Source: a virus
IMG/VR virus record: IMGVR_UViG_3300045912_000789
Coordinates: 1-64,000 of that record
DNA: 64,000 nucleotides
Strand: one strand, 5' to 3'
Under the pieces are notes generated by a model. That model did not search any database. It was not told the origin of the DNA and saw only the letters and a program-made list of their open reading frames with translations. Position numbers and translations under genes: made by a program. Below are positions 7,289-16,651 of the stretch, one piece after another. How positions within the stretch are numbered: the first letter of the stretch is position 1; every line of letters begins with the position of its first letter.

Positions 7289-10200
7289 ATGCCGGCGGAG
7301 TTTCGGATCGACCAGGTCACGCCCGGAGCAGGAGTTCCGGGGCGCACGCGCCACGACCTGGTGCCCAACGAGGTCATCACCCTCGTCGCCACGAGCCCCA
7401 CAGGGCCCGGCGTCACGTACACGTGGGAGATCCTCGACAAGGTCGGCTCGACCGCGGTCCTCAGCGCGACGACCGGGCCGTCGGTCACCATCGGCCCGGC
7501 GCCGTCGATCGTCCGGCCGTGCAGCTTCCGCATCAAGCTCACGGTCAACGACAACGGGACCATCACCTCGACGGTGCGCCGCGCCTCTGTGCGCACGCTG
7601 GTCACCGGGATCTTCGTCCCGCTCTTCCCCGAGTCGGCGCTGAGCAGCGGTACGCTCTCGTCGAACAGCCCGGACAGCAGCGAGGACAACGCGGTCTACA
7701 ACAACCGCGCGGGGCTCGGCGTCGCCGATCAGAACTGGCGCGGCTGGGCCGAGTGGGCCTACGAGATCACGCTCGCGGTCGAGTCGGGAGGCGGCGCCGG
7801 CGGCCCGCCCACCGGCCCGGCCGGTGGCGACCTCGGCGACACCTACCCGAACCCCTCGGTGCGCAAGCTCTGGGGGCGCGCGATCGAGAACGTCGCGCCG
7901 AACAACAACGACTACCTCCGCTGGGACAGCGGCACGGTGAGCTGGAGGCCCACGGCGTTCCCCAGCGGCCTGCCGCCGACGGGCGCCGCGGGTGGAGACC
8001 TCGCCGGCAACTACCCGAACCCCACGGTCGCGCAGGTCCAGGGCTTCCCGGTCCAGTCGGGCACGCCTGCGGTGAACGACATCTGGCGCTTCAACGGCGT
8101 GAGCTGGGATCGCATCCCGCACGGCAACTTCATCGACGGCACCGAAGTGCTGCCTTCGATCTACTTCGGTTCGGATCCCGGCACCGACACGGGCCTCTAC
8201 AGGCCCGCCGGCGACACGATCGGCTTCACCAGCGGCGGGTCCTTCGTCGCGAAGTTCAAGCGTCCGCTCGTGGCAGCGGCCGGCACGCAGACGTCGTTCC
8301 AGCTCGTTTCGGATGTCGGTGGTGTCTCGGGCACCGCTGGCTTCAACGCGCTCTCGATGGACGTCCAGGGTGGACCGACCGGGTCGGGCATCCAGCGGCT
8401 GATCTACGTCACTCGGGACGGAGGTGACCGATTCACGGTCATGGAGACCGGCCAGATCCTGGCGCTCGATGGCACGGTGGGCGCTCCGGTCTATTCCTTC
8501 ATCAGCGATACCGACACCGGCCTCCGGAACACCGGAGTGAACAAGATGGCGCTCGTCGCCGGCGGTGTGGATCGACTGAACCTCGACACCACCCAGGCGT
8601 CGTTCTCGGTGAACGTCTACGCGCCGGTGGGTAGCGCAGCCCTCCCGTCGTACTCGTTCAACGGTGACGGGAACACCGGCTTCTACGAGATCGTCGCCGA
8701 CTCCATCGGCGTCTCCACGGGCGGCGTGCTCAGGCTCGCCGTCTCGACGACCGGCATCGACGCGACCCTGCCCTTCCGTGGGGTCGACGGCTCGGCGGCC
8801 AACCCCGGCTACGAGTTCGTGTCGGACCAGACGACCGGCATGTTCCTGATCGCGGCCGGTGTTCTCGGCTTCTCGGTCAGCGGCACCGAGCGCATGCGGC
8901 TCACCGCGACCGGCGGGCTCCTCGCTGGCAACTGGCTGCCGAGCGTCGATCTCACCTACAACCTCGGTGATCCTTCGTTCCGCTGGAACAACCTGTGGGT
9001 GGGCAGCGCGTCGTTCACGTCGGGCCTCTTCGCCGATGGAACGGTCGGCGCACCGTCGATCTCGTTCACCGCCGACACTAACACCGGCTTCTACCGCGTG
9101 GGCACGGGCAGCATCGGCGTGTCCGGCGACGGTCTACAGATCGTCCAGTTCCAGGCGCCGACTGGGGTGAACCCGCAGGCTCTCTTCGCCGCCGGCGCAG
9201 CGGGCGTCCCGTCGATCTCCTTCAACGGCAACTCGAACACCGGCATTTTCCGTCCCGTCGGCCAGGCGGTCGGCATCTCCAGCGATGGCGGGGAGATCGT
9301 CCGTATCACCCGTCAGTCGTCGGTCACCGACACGCCGCAGATCCTGGTCGCGACCGGTGTCGATCCGGCGACGCGGCCCCACTACAGCTTCATCTCGAAC
9401 ACTGACACCGGCATGTCGTTCAACGACGGCGGTCTCGCGTTCTACGCCGACGGTCAGCGCCCGCTGCTCCTCACCGGCATCGCCGGCATTCCGCGCGCCA
9501 TCATCCAGCCGGGTACGGCCGGCAACCCGGCGCTCGCCTTCGAGGGTGACCAGACGACGGGCGTGTTCCGCGCCGGCGCCGGCATCTTCGGGATCGCGAC
9601 GAGCGGCGTCGAGCGCGTGCGTTTCGTGCTCGGCCAGAGCGTCCTGTCGACCGACTGGTACCCCGACGCGACCAACACCCGTGACATGGGCTCGGGTGTC
9701 ACTCGGTGGCGCAGCATCTACGCCGCAACGCAGGTGGATGTCTCGGGCGGCCTCGTCCGGGCAGACCGGATTCACGTGCAGACCGATGGCACGGCCGCTG
9801 CGCCCGCGATCGTGTGGGGTGTCTACGGTGACAACGGCTTCTTCGGCGGAGGCGCCGATCGTCTCTCTGTGTCGGTCGACGGCCTGGAGGTCATGCGGTG
9901 GCGGAACGTCACCAGCACGAACCCGAAGTCGCTGATCACCGATGGCTCGACCTCCCATCCCGGACTCGGCTTCATCTCCGACGAGGACACCGGCTTCTAC
10001 AGGCCCGGCGCCGGCATCGTCGGTCTGGTGGGCGATGCCCTGGAGATCGTCAGGTTCCAGGCCCCCACCGGCGTGAACCCGCAGGGTCTGTTCGCGGCTG
10101 GCTCTGCCACCGCTCCGGCGATCTCCTTCGTCGGCGACCCCAACACTGGCTTCTTCTCGGCTGCGGCGGACTCCATCGGCATCGCGACCAACGGCACCGA

Positions 10201-12625
10201 GTTCTGGCGCTTCAACAACTCGATCCTCTCGGGCTTCCAGTCGAACAGCGTCATCTCGGCGCCGAGTGCGGTCGGTCGTCTCACGCTCCGCGGCAACATC
10301 CAGAACGCGGCTCAGGGCGTGCTCACCGTGGAGTCGGCATCGGCCTGGGGCGGCGGCGCAGGTGTCCAGCAGATCGGCATCGATCTGAACGCGACGCTGA
10401 ACCAGACGTCGACGGCGGGCTTCACCGGCCTGCGGCTCGCGCTCACCCACACCGCCATCGGTTCGGGTGTGCACCGCTTCGTGGACTTCACGATCGGCGG
10501 CACCACGCACTTCGCCGTCAGCTCGGGGGCATCTCCGGGTCTCGTGTTCGTGAACGACGGCGGGGTGGCGGGCCCGGCCTACTCGTTCCTTGGCGACACC
10601 AACACCGGCCTCTGGCGGCCTGGATCGGGCATCGTGGCGGTCGCCGGCGATGGCGTGGAAGTCGTGCGGTTCTCGGCTCCGGGAGGCGCGACGCCGCAGG
10701 TGCTTGCGCAGGGGGGCACGGTCGCCAACCCGTCCTACTCGTTCGTCGGCGGTACCAGCACCGGCATGCTCTACCTCTCGCCCGAGCTGGCGTTCTCGGT
10801 CGGAGGCACCGAGGTTGCGCGCATGCAGGCGCCCGCGGCCGTGCCGCAGCTCCTGATCCCCAACGGCACGGGCGCAGCACCGTCTCTCGCGTTCCGTCTG
10901 AACACCGACACCGGGCTCATCTCGACCTCTCCGCTGGGTGTGGGAGGCGTCGGTTTCATCGCCGACGGTTTGCTCGCTGGTGCGGCGGTGAACAGCGGCG
11001 GCAATGTCCAACTCATCGCGATGGCAGGAACGGCCGCGGCGCCGGGCCTCGTCGTCGATCAGTTCGGCTCGGGCTTCTACTCGCCGGGCGGTGGAGCAGT
11101 CACCGCGGTCTCCAACGGAACGGAGATCTTCCGGTGGGACAGCACGCCGGGCGTGTTCCTCATCCCCGACGGTACGGCGGCTCTGCCGATCCTCACGTGG
11201 GACGCGGACCCCGACACCGGCATCTACCGGGATGCGGCGAACGCACTCGCCATCACGACGGGCGGCGTGCGCATGGCTCGTTTTGAGCAGGCGCCCACGC
11301 TCGCGGCGGGCACCGGCACCGGTCTCGATCTGATCATCGCGGTCGGCGGCATCACGGGCACCGCCGGGTACGACGCGGTGCACATCGACGTCACCGGAGC
11401 CGCTACGGGCTCTGGAGACAAGAACCTGCTGAAGATCACCGAGGGCGGGGCGGATCGCCTCTACATCCAGCAGAACGGGCGAGTTCGAGGTGTGGACGGT
11501 ACGGCGGCTCTGCCGACCTACACGTTCCTCAACGATGCGAACACCGGCATCTTCTCGGCTGCCGCAGACGATCTCGGGTTCAGCGTCGGCGGCACGCAGC
11601 GTCTCGATATCTCGACAACGGCTGTCACGTCCACGCTGCCTTACCTCGCGCCGGACGGCACGGCGGGTGCGCCGGCCTACTCGTTCAGCGGCGACACCGA
11701 CAACGGGCTCTACTACGTCACGACCAACCAGGTCGCCATGGCGACCGGCGGCGTGCAGTCGATGCGCTGGGAGACGACGGTCACCGTCTCGGCCTACCCG
11801 ATCGAGTTCACCGGCGCGTCCATGGGCACTCCTACCGCGAACACCAACCGCGTCGGGACGCCCAACACCGCGGGTCGGCCACCGTTCCTCGCCCTGGCGG
11901 ACTCGTACTTCGGCACGCAGTTCATGGCGACGGCGTTCCACGATCGCCAGAAGTTCTTCCTGCTGCCGAGTGGCGCGACCACGATGGTCAACGCCGGATT
12001 CCAGTTCGGCACGTCGGGCACGGTGGCCTACGTCACGCCGACCGGCACGTCGTTCATGACTGCGTGCCAGAAGAACAGCTTCGTCACCGGCGCCGTCAGC
12101 GGCAACACCGCCGACATCCATTCGACCACCCCGATCGTCGCGCAGGGCAACGCCACCACGCTTCTCGGGTTCATGTTCCACGCGCGCTTCGCGGTGGGCA
12201 GCGACTACACCTCGAACACGCGACTGTTCGTCGGCCTGATCAACAGCGCGGTGACGCTCGCCGGCACCATAAACCCGAGCGCGCTCAGCAACAACCGACT
12301 CGTCGGCGTCGGTGCATCCTCGGGTAGTGCGACGCTTTTCGTCTACACGAACGACGCGGCCGGCGCGCCGCAGGCGACGAGCACGGGCCTTACGATCGCA
12401 GCGAATGACGCCTTCGACGTGTGGATCTGGATGCCGCCGAACTCCTCGACGCGCTACGTCTACGTGAACCGCATCAACGGCGCGGCTGGCACGTACAGCG
12501 GCAGCTCGTTCAGCTTCCCTCCGGGCGCGAACCAGTGGCTTTATCCGCACTCGTGGATCGCGACGGCCGAGGCCGCGGCCAAGACGCTGTACGTGATGCG
12601 CTGGGCGATCGAGGCCGGCCAGTGA
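7289..12625 (+). CDS. Giant repeat-containing tail fibre
   Basis: 1778-residue fibre, the largest protein in the window, presumably used in adsorption. An Ig-like N-terminal region (about residues 1-115, ending in a TVNDNGTITSTVRR strand) probably attaches it to the virion. Next come two copies of GGDL-x-G/D-x-YPNP-x-V (about residues 181-260), a motif common in fibres. Residues about 290-1480 carry roughly 18 copies of a 45-70 residue repeat with the signature DGT-x-x-x-P-x-x-SF-x-x-D-x-x-TG-[FLMI]-[YF], each probably one rung of a trimeric beta-structure. The last 300 residues lack the repeat and are Ser/Thr/Asn-rich, a plausible receptor-binding head. Begins leaderless behind TATGCT. Confidence 0.8.
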   Translation: MPAEFRIDQVTPGAGVPGRTRHDLVPNEVITLVATSPTGPGVTYTWEILDKVGSTAVLSATTGPSVTIGPAPSIVRPCSFRIKLTVNDNGTITSTVRRASVRTLVTGIFVPLFPESALSSGTLSSNSPDSSEDNAVYNNRAGLGVADQNWRGWAEWAYEITLAVESGGGAGGPPTGPAGGDLGDTYPNPSVRKLWGRAIENVAPNNNDYLRWDSGTVSWRPTAFPSGLPPTGAAGGDLAGNYPNPTVAQVQGFPVQSGTPAVNDIWRFNGVSWDRIPHGNFIDGTEVLPSIYFGSDPGTDTGLYRPAGDTIGFTSGGSFVAKFKRPLVAAAGTQTSFQLVSDVGGVSGTAGFNALSMDVQGGPTGSGIQRLIYVTRDGGDRFTVMETGQILALDGTVGAPVYSFISDTDTGLRNTGVNKMALVAGGVDRLNLDTTQASFSVNVYAPVGSAALPSYSFNGDGNTGFYEIVADSIGVSTGGVLRLAVSTTGIDATLPFRGVDGSAANPGYEFVSDQTTGMFLIAAGVLGFSVSGTERMRLTATGGLLAGNWLPSVDLTYNLGDPSFRWNNLWVGSASFTSGLFADGTVGAPSISFTADTNTGFYRVGTGSIGVSGDGLQIVQFQAPTGVNPQALFAAGAAGVPSISFNGNSNTGIFRPVGQAVGISSDGGEIVRITRQSSVTDTPQILVATGVDPATRPHYSFISNTDTGMSFNDGGLAFYADGQRPLLLTGIAGIPRAIIQPGTAGNPALAFEGDQTTGVFRAGAGIFGIATSGVERVRFVLGQSVLSTDWYPDATNTRDMGSGVTRWRSIYAATQVDVSGGLVRADRIHVQTDGTAAAPAIVWGVYGDNGFFGGGADRLSVSVDGLEVMRWRNVTSTNPKSLITDGSTSHPGLGFISDEDTGFYRPGAGIVGLVGDALEIVRFQAPTGVNPQGLFAAGSATAPAISFVGDPNTGFFSAAADSIGIATNGTEFWRFNNSILSGFQSNSVISAPSAVGRLTLRGNIQNAAQGVLTVESASAWGGGAGVQQIGIDLNATLNQTSTAGFTGLRLALTHTAIGSGVHRFVDFTIGGTTHFAVSSGASPGLVFVNDGGVAGPAYSFLGDTNTGLWRPGSGIVAVAGDGVEVVRFSAPGGATPQVLAQGGTVANPSYSFVGGTSTGMLYLSPELAFSVGGTEVARMQAPAAVPQLLIPNGTGAAPSLAFRLNTDTGLISTSPLGVGGVGFIADGLLAGAAVNSGGNVQLIAMAGTAAAPGLVVDQFGSGFYSPGGGAVTAVSNGTEIFRWDSTPGVFLIPDGTAALPILTWDADPDTGIYRDAANALAITTGGVRMARFEQAPTLAAGTGTGLDLIIAVGGITGTAGYDAVHIDVTGAATGSGDKNLLKITEGGADRLYIQQNGRVRGVDGTAALPTYTFLNDANTGIFSAAADDLGFSVGGTQRLDISTTAVTSTLPYLAPDGTAGAPAYSFSGDTDNGLYYVTTNQVAMATGGVQSMRWETTVTVSAYPIEFTGASMGTPTANTNRVGTPNTAGRPPFLALADSYFGTQFMATAFHDRQKFFLLPSGATTMVNAGFQFGTSGTVAYVTPTGTSFMTACQKNSFVTGAVSGNTADIHSTTPIVAQGNATTLLGFMFHARFAVGSDYTSNTRLFVGLINSAVTLAGTINPSALSNNRLVGVGASSGSATLFVYTNDAAGAPQATSTGLTIAANDAFDVWIWMPPNSSTRYVYVNRINGAAGTYSGSSFSFPPGANQWLYPHSWIATAEAAAKTLYVMRWAIEAGQ
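8160..11780 (+). repeat. About 18 degenerate coding repeats in the fibre gene
   Basis: Coding repeat units, each marked by D/N-x-x-TG followed by an aromatic or aliphatic residue: for example TDTGLYR, GNTGFYE, TNTGFYR, SNTGIFR, EDTGFYR, PNTGFFS, TNTGLWR, PDTGIYR and ANTGIFS. Spacing varies from about 45 to 75 codons and the DNA is diverged, so expansion is not recent. Confidence 0.75.
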
Positions 12626-12635
12626 AGGAGACCGC

Positions 12636-12938
12636 ATGACGGCTCGATGGAGATACACGGCTGCCCAGACCGAGACGCGCAACGTGGCGCGCATCGGATC
12701 GATCTCGTTCCGTTTCGGTGAGCGACCTGTGGTCGTCATCGAGTACGAGATCGGCGACGACACCGGCGGCGACTTCGTGGTGAAGAACCGCGGTCACCTG
12801 GAGATGGATCAGCCTCTCCCGGCGGCGGTCACCACGCTGATGGACAACATCAACACGAGGGCTCTCGCGTTCCTGGTCGCGAGGGGTATTATCCCGGCTG
12901 GTGCGGAGGAGACCCCTCCCGCTGCGCCTTCCCGCTGA
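12636..12938 (+). CDS. Small protein downstream of fibre, unknown
   Basis: 100-residue protein behind GAAGGAGACCGC. N-terminal half beta-rich (IGSISFRFGERPVVVIEYEIG), C-terminal half helical, with a Pro/Ala tail. Position immediately after the fibre gene suits a fibre-assembly or attachment protein, but no chaperone motif is recognised. Confidence 0.6.
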   Translation: MTARWRYTAAQTETRNVARIGSISFRFGERPVVVIEYEIGDDTGGDFVVKNRGHLEMDQPLPAAVTTLMDNINTRALAFLVARGIIPAGAEETPPAAPSR

Positions 12939-12965
12939 AGATCCGAACCGAACAGGAGACCGAAC

Positions 12966-13298
12966 ATGAGCAAGAAGAACGGACGCACCCCGCCCACCAA
13001 CCCGCAGCCGCCCGCCGAGGATCCGGAGAGCCGGGTCGACGAGGTGCCGCTCGACGAGACCTCGGCGCTCGCCATCCAGCTCGGCCAGAGCCGCCTCAAC
13101 GAGGCGCAGCTCGCCGTACAGCTCCGGCAGCGCGAGATGCAGAGCACGCTCGACCGCGTGCGCGCCCGCTACGAGGAAGGCGGGAAGTACGCCGTCCAGG
13201 GCGTGAACTTCGAGAAGATGGTGGTGACCCGGATCCCCGTCGAGAAGAGGGAGGAGCCCGCGCCGACCACGCCCCCGTCGACCCCCTCGGCGAACTGA
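12966..13298 (+). CDS. Small charged protein with coiled coil, unknown
   Basis: 110-residue protein behind ACAGGAGACC. Pro-rich ends flank a central helix (about residues 38-75, SRLNEAQLAVQLRQREMQSTL) likely to form a coiled coil. A conserved-looking GVNFEKMVVTRIPV strand follows. Role unknown; it lies between the fibre gene and a membrane coiled-coil gene. Confidence 0.6.
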   Translation: MSKKNGRTPPTNPQPPAEDPESRVDEVPLDETSALAIQLGQSRLNEAQLAVQLRQREMQSTLDRVRARYEEGGKYAVQGVNFEKMVVTRIPVEKREEPAPTTPPSTPSAN

Positions 13299-13304
13299 TC
13301 GGCG

Positions 13305-13772
13305 ATGGAGCCGCTGTCCAACGCCCTCCAGACACTACTCGGCGCCGGCATCCCCGGCGCCGCGGTGGTGATCCTGTCGTTCGTGGTCTTCTACCTCTGG
13401 AGGGAGGGGAAGAACGAGCGAGCCGCGCACAAGCGCGAACGCGAGGAGATGATCAAGGCCCACAAGGAAGAGATCGAGAAGCACCAGGTGATCAACCGGG
13501 AGCTTCACGCAGCTCGCCTCGCCGACATTCGCGAGAGTACGGCGGCGCGTCTCGTCGACAACGAGTCGCTGCACAAGCAGATGCTCGAAGTCGTGAAGCA
13601 GGGCACCACCGTGATGGAGAGCACGGCCGCAGCGCTTGATGCGCACAAGGACGTGACGGTGGAGCACCGTGATGCAGCGAAGCAAGCAGCGGAGGAGCTG
13701 AGGAAGCTCTCGACGCTGGTCCACAACTTCTCGGAGGAGATCAAGCTCCGTATCCGCCCAGGCGTGCGGTAA
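13305..13772 (+). CDS. Membrane-anchored coiled-coil protein
   Basis: 155-residue protein with one N-terminal transmembrane helix (about residues 15-33, IPGAAVVILSFVVFYLW) followed by a long charged helical stalk to the C-terminus. This topology is shared by i-spanins and some phage holin-like proteins, but the spanin-like genes at 59469 and 59840 are better lysis candidates. ATG follows GAACTGATCGGCG, without a strong ribosome site. Confidence 0.6.
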   Translation: MEPLSNALQTLLGAGIPGAAVVILSFVVFYLWREGKNERAAHKREREEMIKAHKEEIEKHQVINRELHAARLADIRESTAARLVDNESLHKQMLEVVKQGTTVMESTAAALDAHKDVTVEHRDAAKQAAEELRKLSTLVHNFSEEIKLRIRPGVR

Positions 13773-13785
13773 CGAGGGAGACCTC

Positions 13786-14040
13786 ATGATGACCAAGATG
13801 GAACGTATGTCCGCTGACGCGATCTCGAAGCTGCCCGCCGTGGCAGAGCGGCTGAAGAAGTCGGCTGCGGACTCGGAGGCGGCGGCCCGGGAGACCCGGG
13901 CCCGCGTCCGACGCCAGCGCATGGCGAGTCAGCAGAACTTCCAGGCGGTGCGGCCCGAGGATCCGCCGCTGGAGATGCCCGACTCCTGGCGCGACGACGA
14001 GCCGACGGTGAAGACGACCCTGCCCGACGAGAAGAAGTGA
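13786..14040 (+). CDS. Small basic/acidic helical protein, unknown
   Basis: 84-residue protein behind GAGGGAGACCTC with tandem ATG ATG starts. The first 50 residues form a basic amphipathic helix; the rest is acidic and Pro-rich. No domain recognised. One base separates its stop from the GTG of the next gene. Confidence 0.6.
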   Translation: MMTKMERMSADAISKLPAVAERLKKSAADSEAAARETRARVRRQRMASQQNFQAVRPEDPPLEMPDSWRDDEPTVKTTLPDEKK

Positions 14041-14041
14041 C

Positions 14042-15694
14042 GTGGCTGTCCAGTACCCCAACCGCCGCTGCACCTGCGGCTTCACCCGCTTCCGGGAGAT
14101 CATCCGGAAGACGGAGGAGTCCGTGGATCGGTGGATGCTCTTCGAGGACCCGGGCGGGGGCTTCGGATCGACGCCGTTCGGCACGTACTTCGGTTCGGGT
14201 TCCGGCACAGCGTGGGGGCTCTTCACCAACCCGCTGAGGACGACGCGTCGCGACACCGTCTGCGAGAGCTGCTCGCGCGTCCGGGTCTCGAAGCTGCTCG
14301 GATCGATCGCCGTCTTCGGCGCCTTCATCGACAATGGCTACATCTACATCGTCGCCAGCGACCTGTCGCTCCCTGCGACGTGCTACTCGATCCGCTTCGA
14401 CGGTCCGGAGTCGTTCGAGGTCCCCCTCTCCTTCTTCCCCGGCGTACCCCCGGCGATCCTGGCGCCGACGCCGCCCACCACGGCCCCGACGCCGCCGCCC
14501 GGCGCGCCCACCGTGGACTCCATGCTCCGTGCACAGGTGCCGGAGGTGGTGATCACCGGCACGTACACGGTGGTTCTCGTCGACCGCTGCTGCGGTTGCG
14601 AGTACCCCATCGCGGAAGTTACTCTGGAGGCGCCTCCCATGATCTTCACGCCCTTCGACGCAGACCTCGGCGGAGCCCCGCGGCACTGGCTGCACGGCGG
14701 ATCCGTCCACTACGATCTCGTGCAGCCGGCCAGCGGCGTCAGGGCGTCGATCCCCTTCGACTACTGCGAGGCCGTGGCGGAGTACGACGCACGCCTCAAC
14801 ACCCTGCCCGACGCACAGGGCTGGACGCACCAGGGAACCGGCGTCCCCGGGAACTACCAGCTCATCGACGGCAAGGCGCTCAAGATGCAGATCGTCAGCG
14901 GCCAGTCGTCGTACTGGCGCAAGACGATCGCGCTGCCGGCCAGCCCGGGTCGGGTCTACGGCTACAGCTACTTCGCCCCGAACGTGATCACGTTCACCAA
15001 CCCGGGCGACGGCTACACCTTCGAGGGCCGCTACGCCCTGAGCATCGGCGGCACGTACGCCGGCATGCGGCTGAACTTCGCGGGGAACTCGCCGCGCACG
15101 ACGACGCTCACCGGGGGCGCAGGCACCGTGCTGCGCACCGAGCAGGCCCCGCCGGGGTTCCTCGTGCTCGCCGGCGGTGACGACAACTTCGACGGCATCG
15201 AGGGCGCGTGGTTCGAGGGCGAGAGCTTCCGAGACGCGTTCTACGGGACCACGGGCGTGCCGGCGGCCTTCGAGATGATCGCCGAGTTCGGCGACAAGGG
15301 GGCGGCCGGCAACGACCTCGCGTACATCCGCAACGTCGTCCTCAGCGCGGCCGGGCGTTTCATCCGCCCGATGTTCACCGCCTTCGCCCAGGTCGCGAAC
15401 CCCCGGCTCCGGCTCTACCTGATCGCGGACTCGAACTCGTCGGTGGACAAGTCCGCCCGGTTCCTCGTCCGCTACGGCGTCGGCACCGGCGATCCCTACG
15501 TCACGCCGGGCAGCACGACCTCGCAGACCGTCAACTTCACCACCGCGAACGTGATGTTCGAGGTCCCGCTCACGCTCACCGGCCTGACGGCACAGCAGCC
15601 GTTCTGGTTCACGATCGAGCGGGACTGGGCTCACACCGACGACAAGCTCGTCGCCACCGTCCACCTGATGCAGTGCACCGTGCGTTCGCAGTGA
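14042..15694 (+). CDS. Probable virion surface protein with carbohydrate-binding-like region
   Basis: 550-residue protein from GTG. The first 210 residues contain three Cys pairs (CTC at 10-12, CESC at about 76-79, CCGCEYP near 190), suggesting a metal- or disulfide-stabilised attachment domain, with a Pro/Thr linker at about 140-170. Residues about 255-550 are beta-rich with jelly-roll character (for example GYTFEGRYALSIGGTYAGMR and PFWFTIERDWAHTDDKL). Together with its place downstream of the fibre this suggests a tail or head decoration. The family is not identified. Confidence 0.55.
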   Translation: MAVQYPNRRCTCGFTRFREIIRKTEESVDRWMLFEDPGGGFGSTPFGTYFGSGSGTAWGLFTNPLRTTRRDTVCESCSRVRVSKLLGSIAVFGAFIDNGYIYIVASDLSLPATCYSIRFDGPESFEVPLSFFPGVPPAILAPTPPTTAPTPPPGAPTVDSMLRAQVPEVVITGTYTVVLVDRCCGCEYPIAEVTLEAPPMIFTPFDADLGGAPRHWLHGGSVHYDLVQPASGVRASIPFDYCEAVAEYDARLNTLPDAQGWTHQGTGVPGNYQLIDGKALKMQIVSGQSSYWRKTIALPASPGRVYGYSYFAPNVITFTNPGDGYTFEGRYALSIGGTYAGMRLNFAGNSPRTTTLTGGAGTVLRTEQAPPGFLVLAGGDDNFDGIEGAWFEGESFRDAFYGTTGVPAAFEMIAEFGDKGAAGNDLAYIRNVVLSAAGRFIRPMFTAFAQVANPRLRLYLIADSNSSVDKSARFLVRYGVGTGDPYVTPGSTTSQTVNFTTANVMFEVPLTLTGLTAQQPFWFTIERDWAHTDDKLVATVHLMQCTVRSQ

Positions 15695-15701
15695 GATCGA
15701 T

Positions 15702-16064
15702 ATGAAGCCGGAGCGAGCACAGCGTCTGACCCGTCTGATCGATGCCGAGCCGGTGTGGCTCGACTCGGGCGGGCCCGGCATCACCGATGCGACCGGCGCT
15801 CCTGTGCCCCGGCGCCGCGGGGTCGCCATCCTCTTCGCCTGTCCGATCCACGGCGACGAGTGTCTGGTGGCGGTCTCGGTCGATCCGCCGCTCGATGGCG
15901 GGCCTCCTCCCGCCGGGGAGAAGACCTGGAAGCGCACCGGCGGCGAGGACTTCGCGACCGTCACGCTTTCGCCATCGATCCGGGTGCTCGGCGGGCCCGA
16001 CGGCTGCGAGTGGCATGGCTTCATCAGGAACGGGCTCTTCGAGCACTGCGGGGACGCGCGATGA
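15702..16064 (+). CDS. DUF6527-like protein
   Basis: 120-residue protein. The arrangement ILFACPIHGDEC (about residues 43-54), FATVTLSPSIRV (85-96) and CEWHGFIRNGLFEHC (102-116) matches the DUF6527 family found in phages and mobile elements, where conserved Cys/His residues probably bind zinc. Function of the family is unknown. Coupled by ATGA to the next gene. Confidence 0.65.
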   Translation: MKPERAQRLTRLIDAEPVWLDSGGPGITDATGAPVPRRRGVAILFACPIHGDECLVAVSVDPPLDGGPPPAGEKTWKRTGGEDFATVTLSPSIRVLGGPDGCEWHGFIRNGLFEHCGDAR

Positions 16065-16333
16065 GGCTGGTGCACATCCGAGAGGGCGCGCTGGAGATCC
16101 GATGGACCTGGCTGCCGTACTGGCTGGCGGTGAACCCTCGGCTGGCCACCCTGGTCGAGCGTGAGCTGCACGACGCCGTCCTGCTCTGCGGCGCCACGAC
16201 CAGCGAGACCGACCTCGACGCCATGCACCGGTGGGTCGCTCGGCGGCTCTCCGCGCTCTTCCCGGCGTTCCCCGGGCTCCAGGAGTACCTGGACAGCCTC
16301 CGCCTCGTCGCCGAGCCTCCACGGCCCGCGTAG
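16061..16333 (+). CDS. Small protein coupled to DUF6527-like gene
   Basis: 90-residue protein starting at ATG in an ATGA overlap. Trp/Leu-rich first half (EIRWTWLPYWLAVNPRLATL) and an amphipathic C-terminal helix. Not recognised. Last gene of the fibre unit; the following 87 bases are regulatory. Confidence 0.6.
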   Translation: MRLVHIREGALEIRWTWLPYWLAVNPRLATLVERELHDAVLLCGATTSETDLDAMHRWVARRLSALFPAFPGLQEYLDSLRLVAEPPRPA

Positions 16334-16373
16334 GCCCGCTGGCAGGGGAAGGTGGTCTACCCAGCTTCCCGAG

Positions 16374-16420
16374 TGTATTCGCCGTCTTGACGGCGTATGT
16401 ATTCTCTGTATTCTCTCTGA
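16374..16420 (+). promoter_or_regulatory. Palindromic promoter/operator of the ribbon-helix-helix gene
   Basis: A perfect inverted repeat CGCCGTC-TT-GACGGCG (16380-16395) contains the -35 TTGACG (16387-16392), placed 16 bases from the -10 TATTCT (16409-16414), which is six bases from GTG 16421. TGTATTC also occurs three times in direct orientation (16374, 16398, 16407). This is the most canonical sigma-70 promoter in the window, and the palindrome over the -35 suggests repression. Confidence 0.65.
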
Positions 16421-16651
16421 GTGCCTCGACGCGCCGGAGCCCCGCCGAAGAAAACGCCGCCCACGACGGTGCGGTTCACGGCGGAGAACCACACGTTCGT
16501 GAAGGCGCAGAGCGAGCTGCACCCCGATGGTCAGAGCGGCGTGATCAACGACGCTGTGGCCTTCTATCGGAAGCATGTGGAGAAGCGCGGCGAGAAGATC
16601 TTCTCCACGATCCACGGAGCGAACGGACATGGCGAAGCTCAGGACTCATAG
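16421..16651 (+). CDS. Ribbon-helix-helix DNA-binding protein
   Basis: 76-residue protein with the MetJ/Arc fold pattern: basic N-terminus, strand TTVRFT (15-20), helix ENHTFVKAQSEL (22-33), turn DGQSG and helix VINDAVAFYRKHV (41-53). Such proteins dimerise and bind palindromes through the strand. GTG start is leaderless (TATTCT plus six bases). The palindrome over its own -35 makes autoregulation likely. It heads the 16421-19298 unit and overlaps the next gene by 23 bases. Confidence 0.7.
   Translation: MPRRAGAPPKKTPPTTVRFTAENHTFVKAQSELHPDGQSGVINDAVAFYRKHVEKRGEKIFSTIHGANGHGEAQDS

Noticed and set aside
8160-11780. Regularly recurring sequence considered as a CRISPR-like array
   Set aside because: Units are coding, diverged and of unequal length, with no constant spacer or repeat.
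9134-12763. Long minus-strand frame across the fibre gene
   Set aside because: Antisense artefact of GC-rich third positions; the plus strand has the repeat signature and its own promoter.
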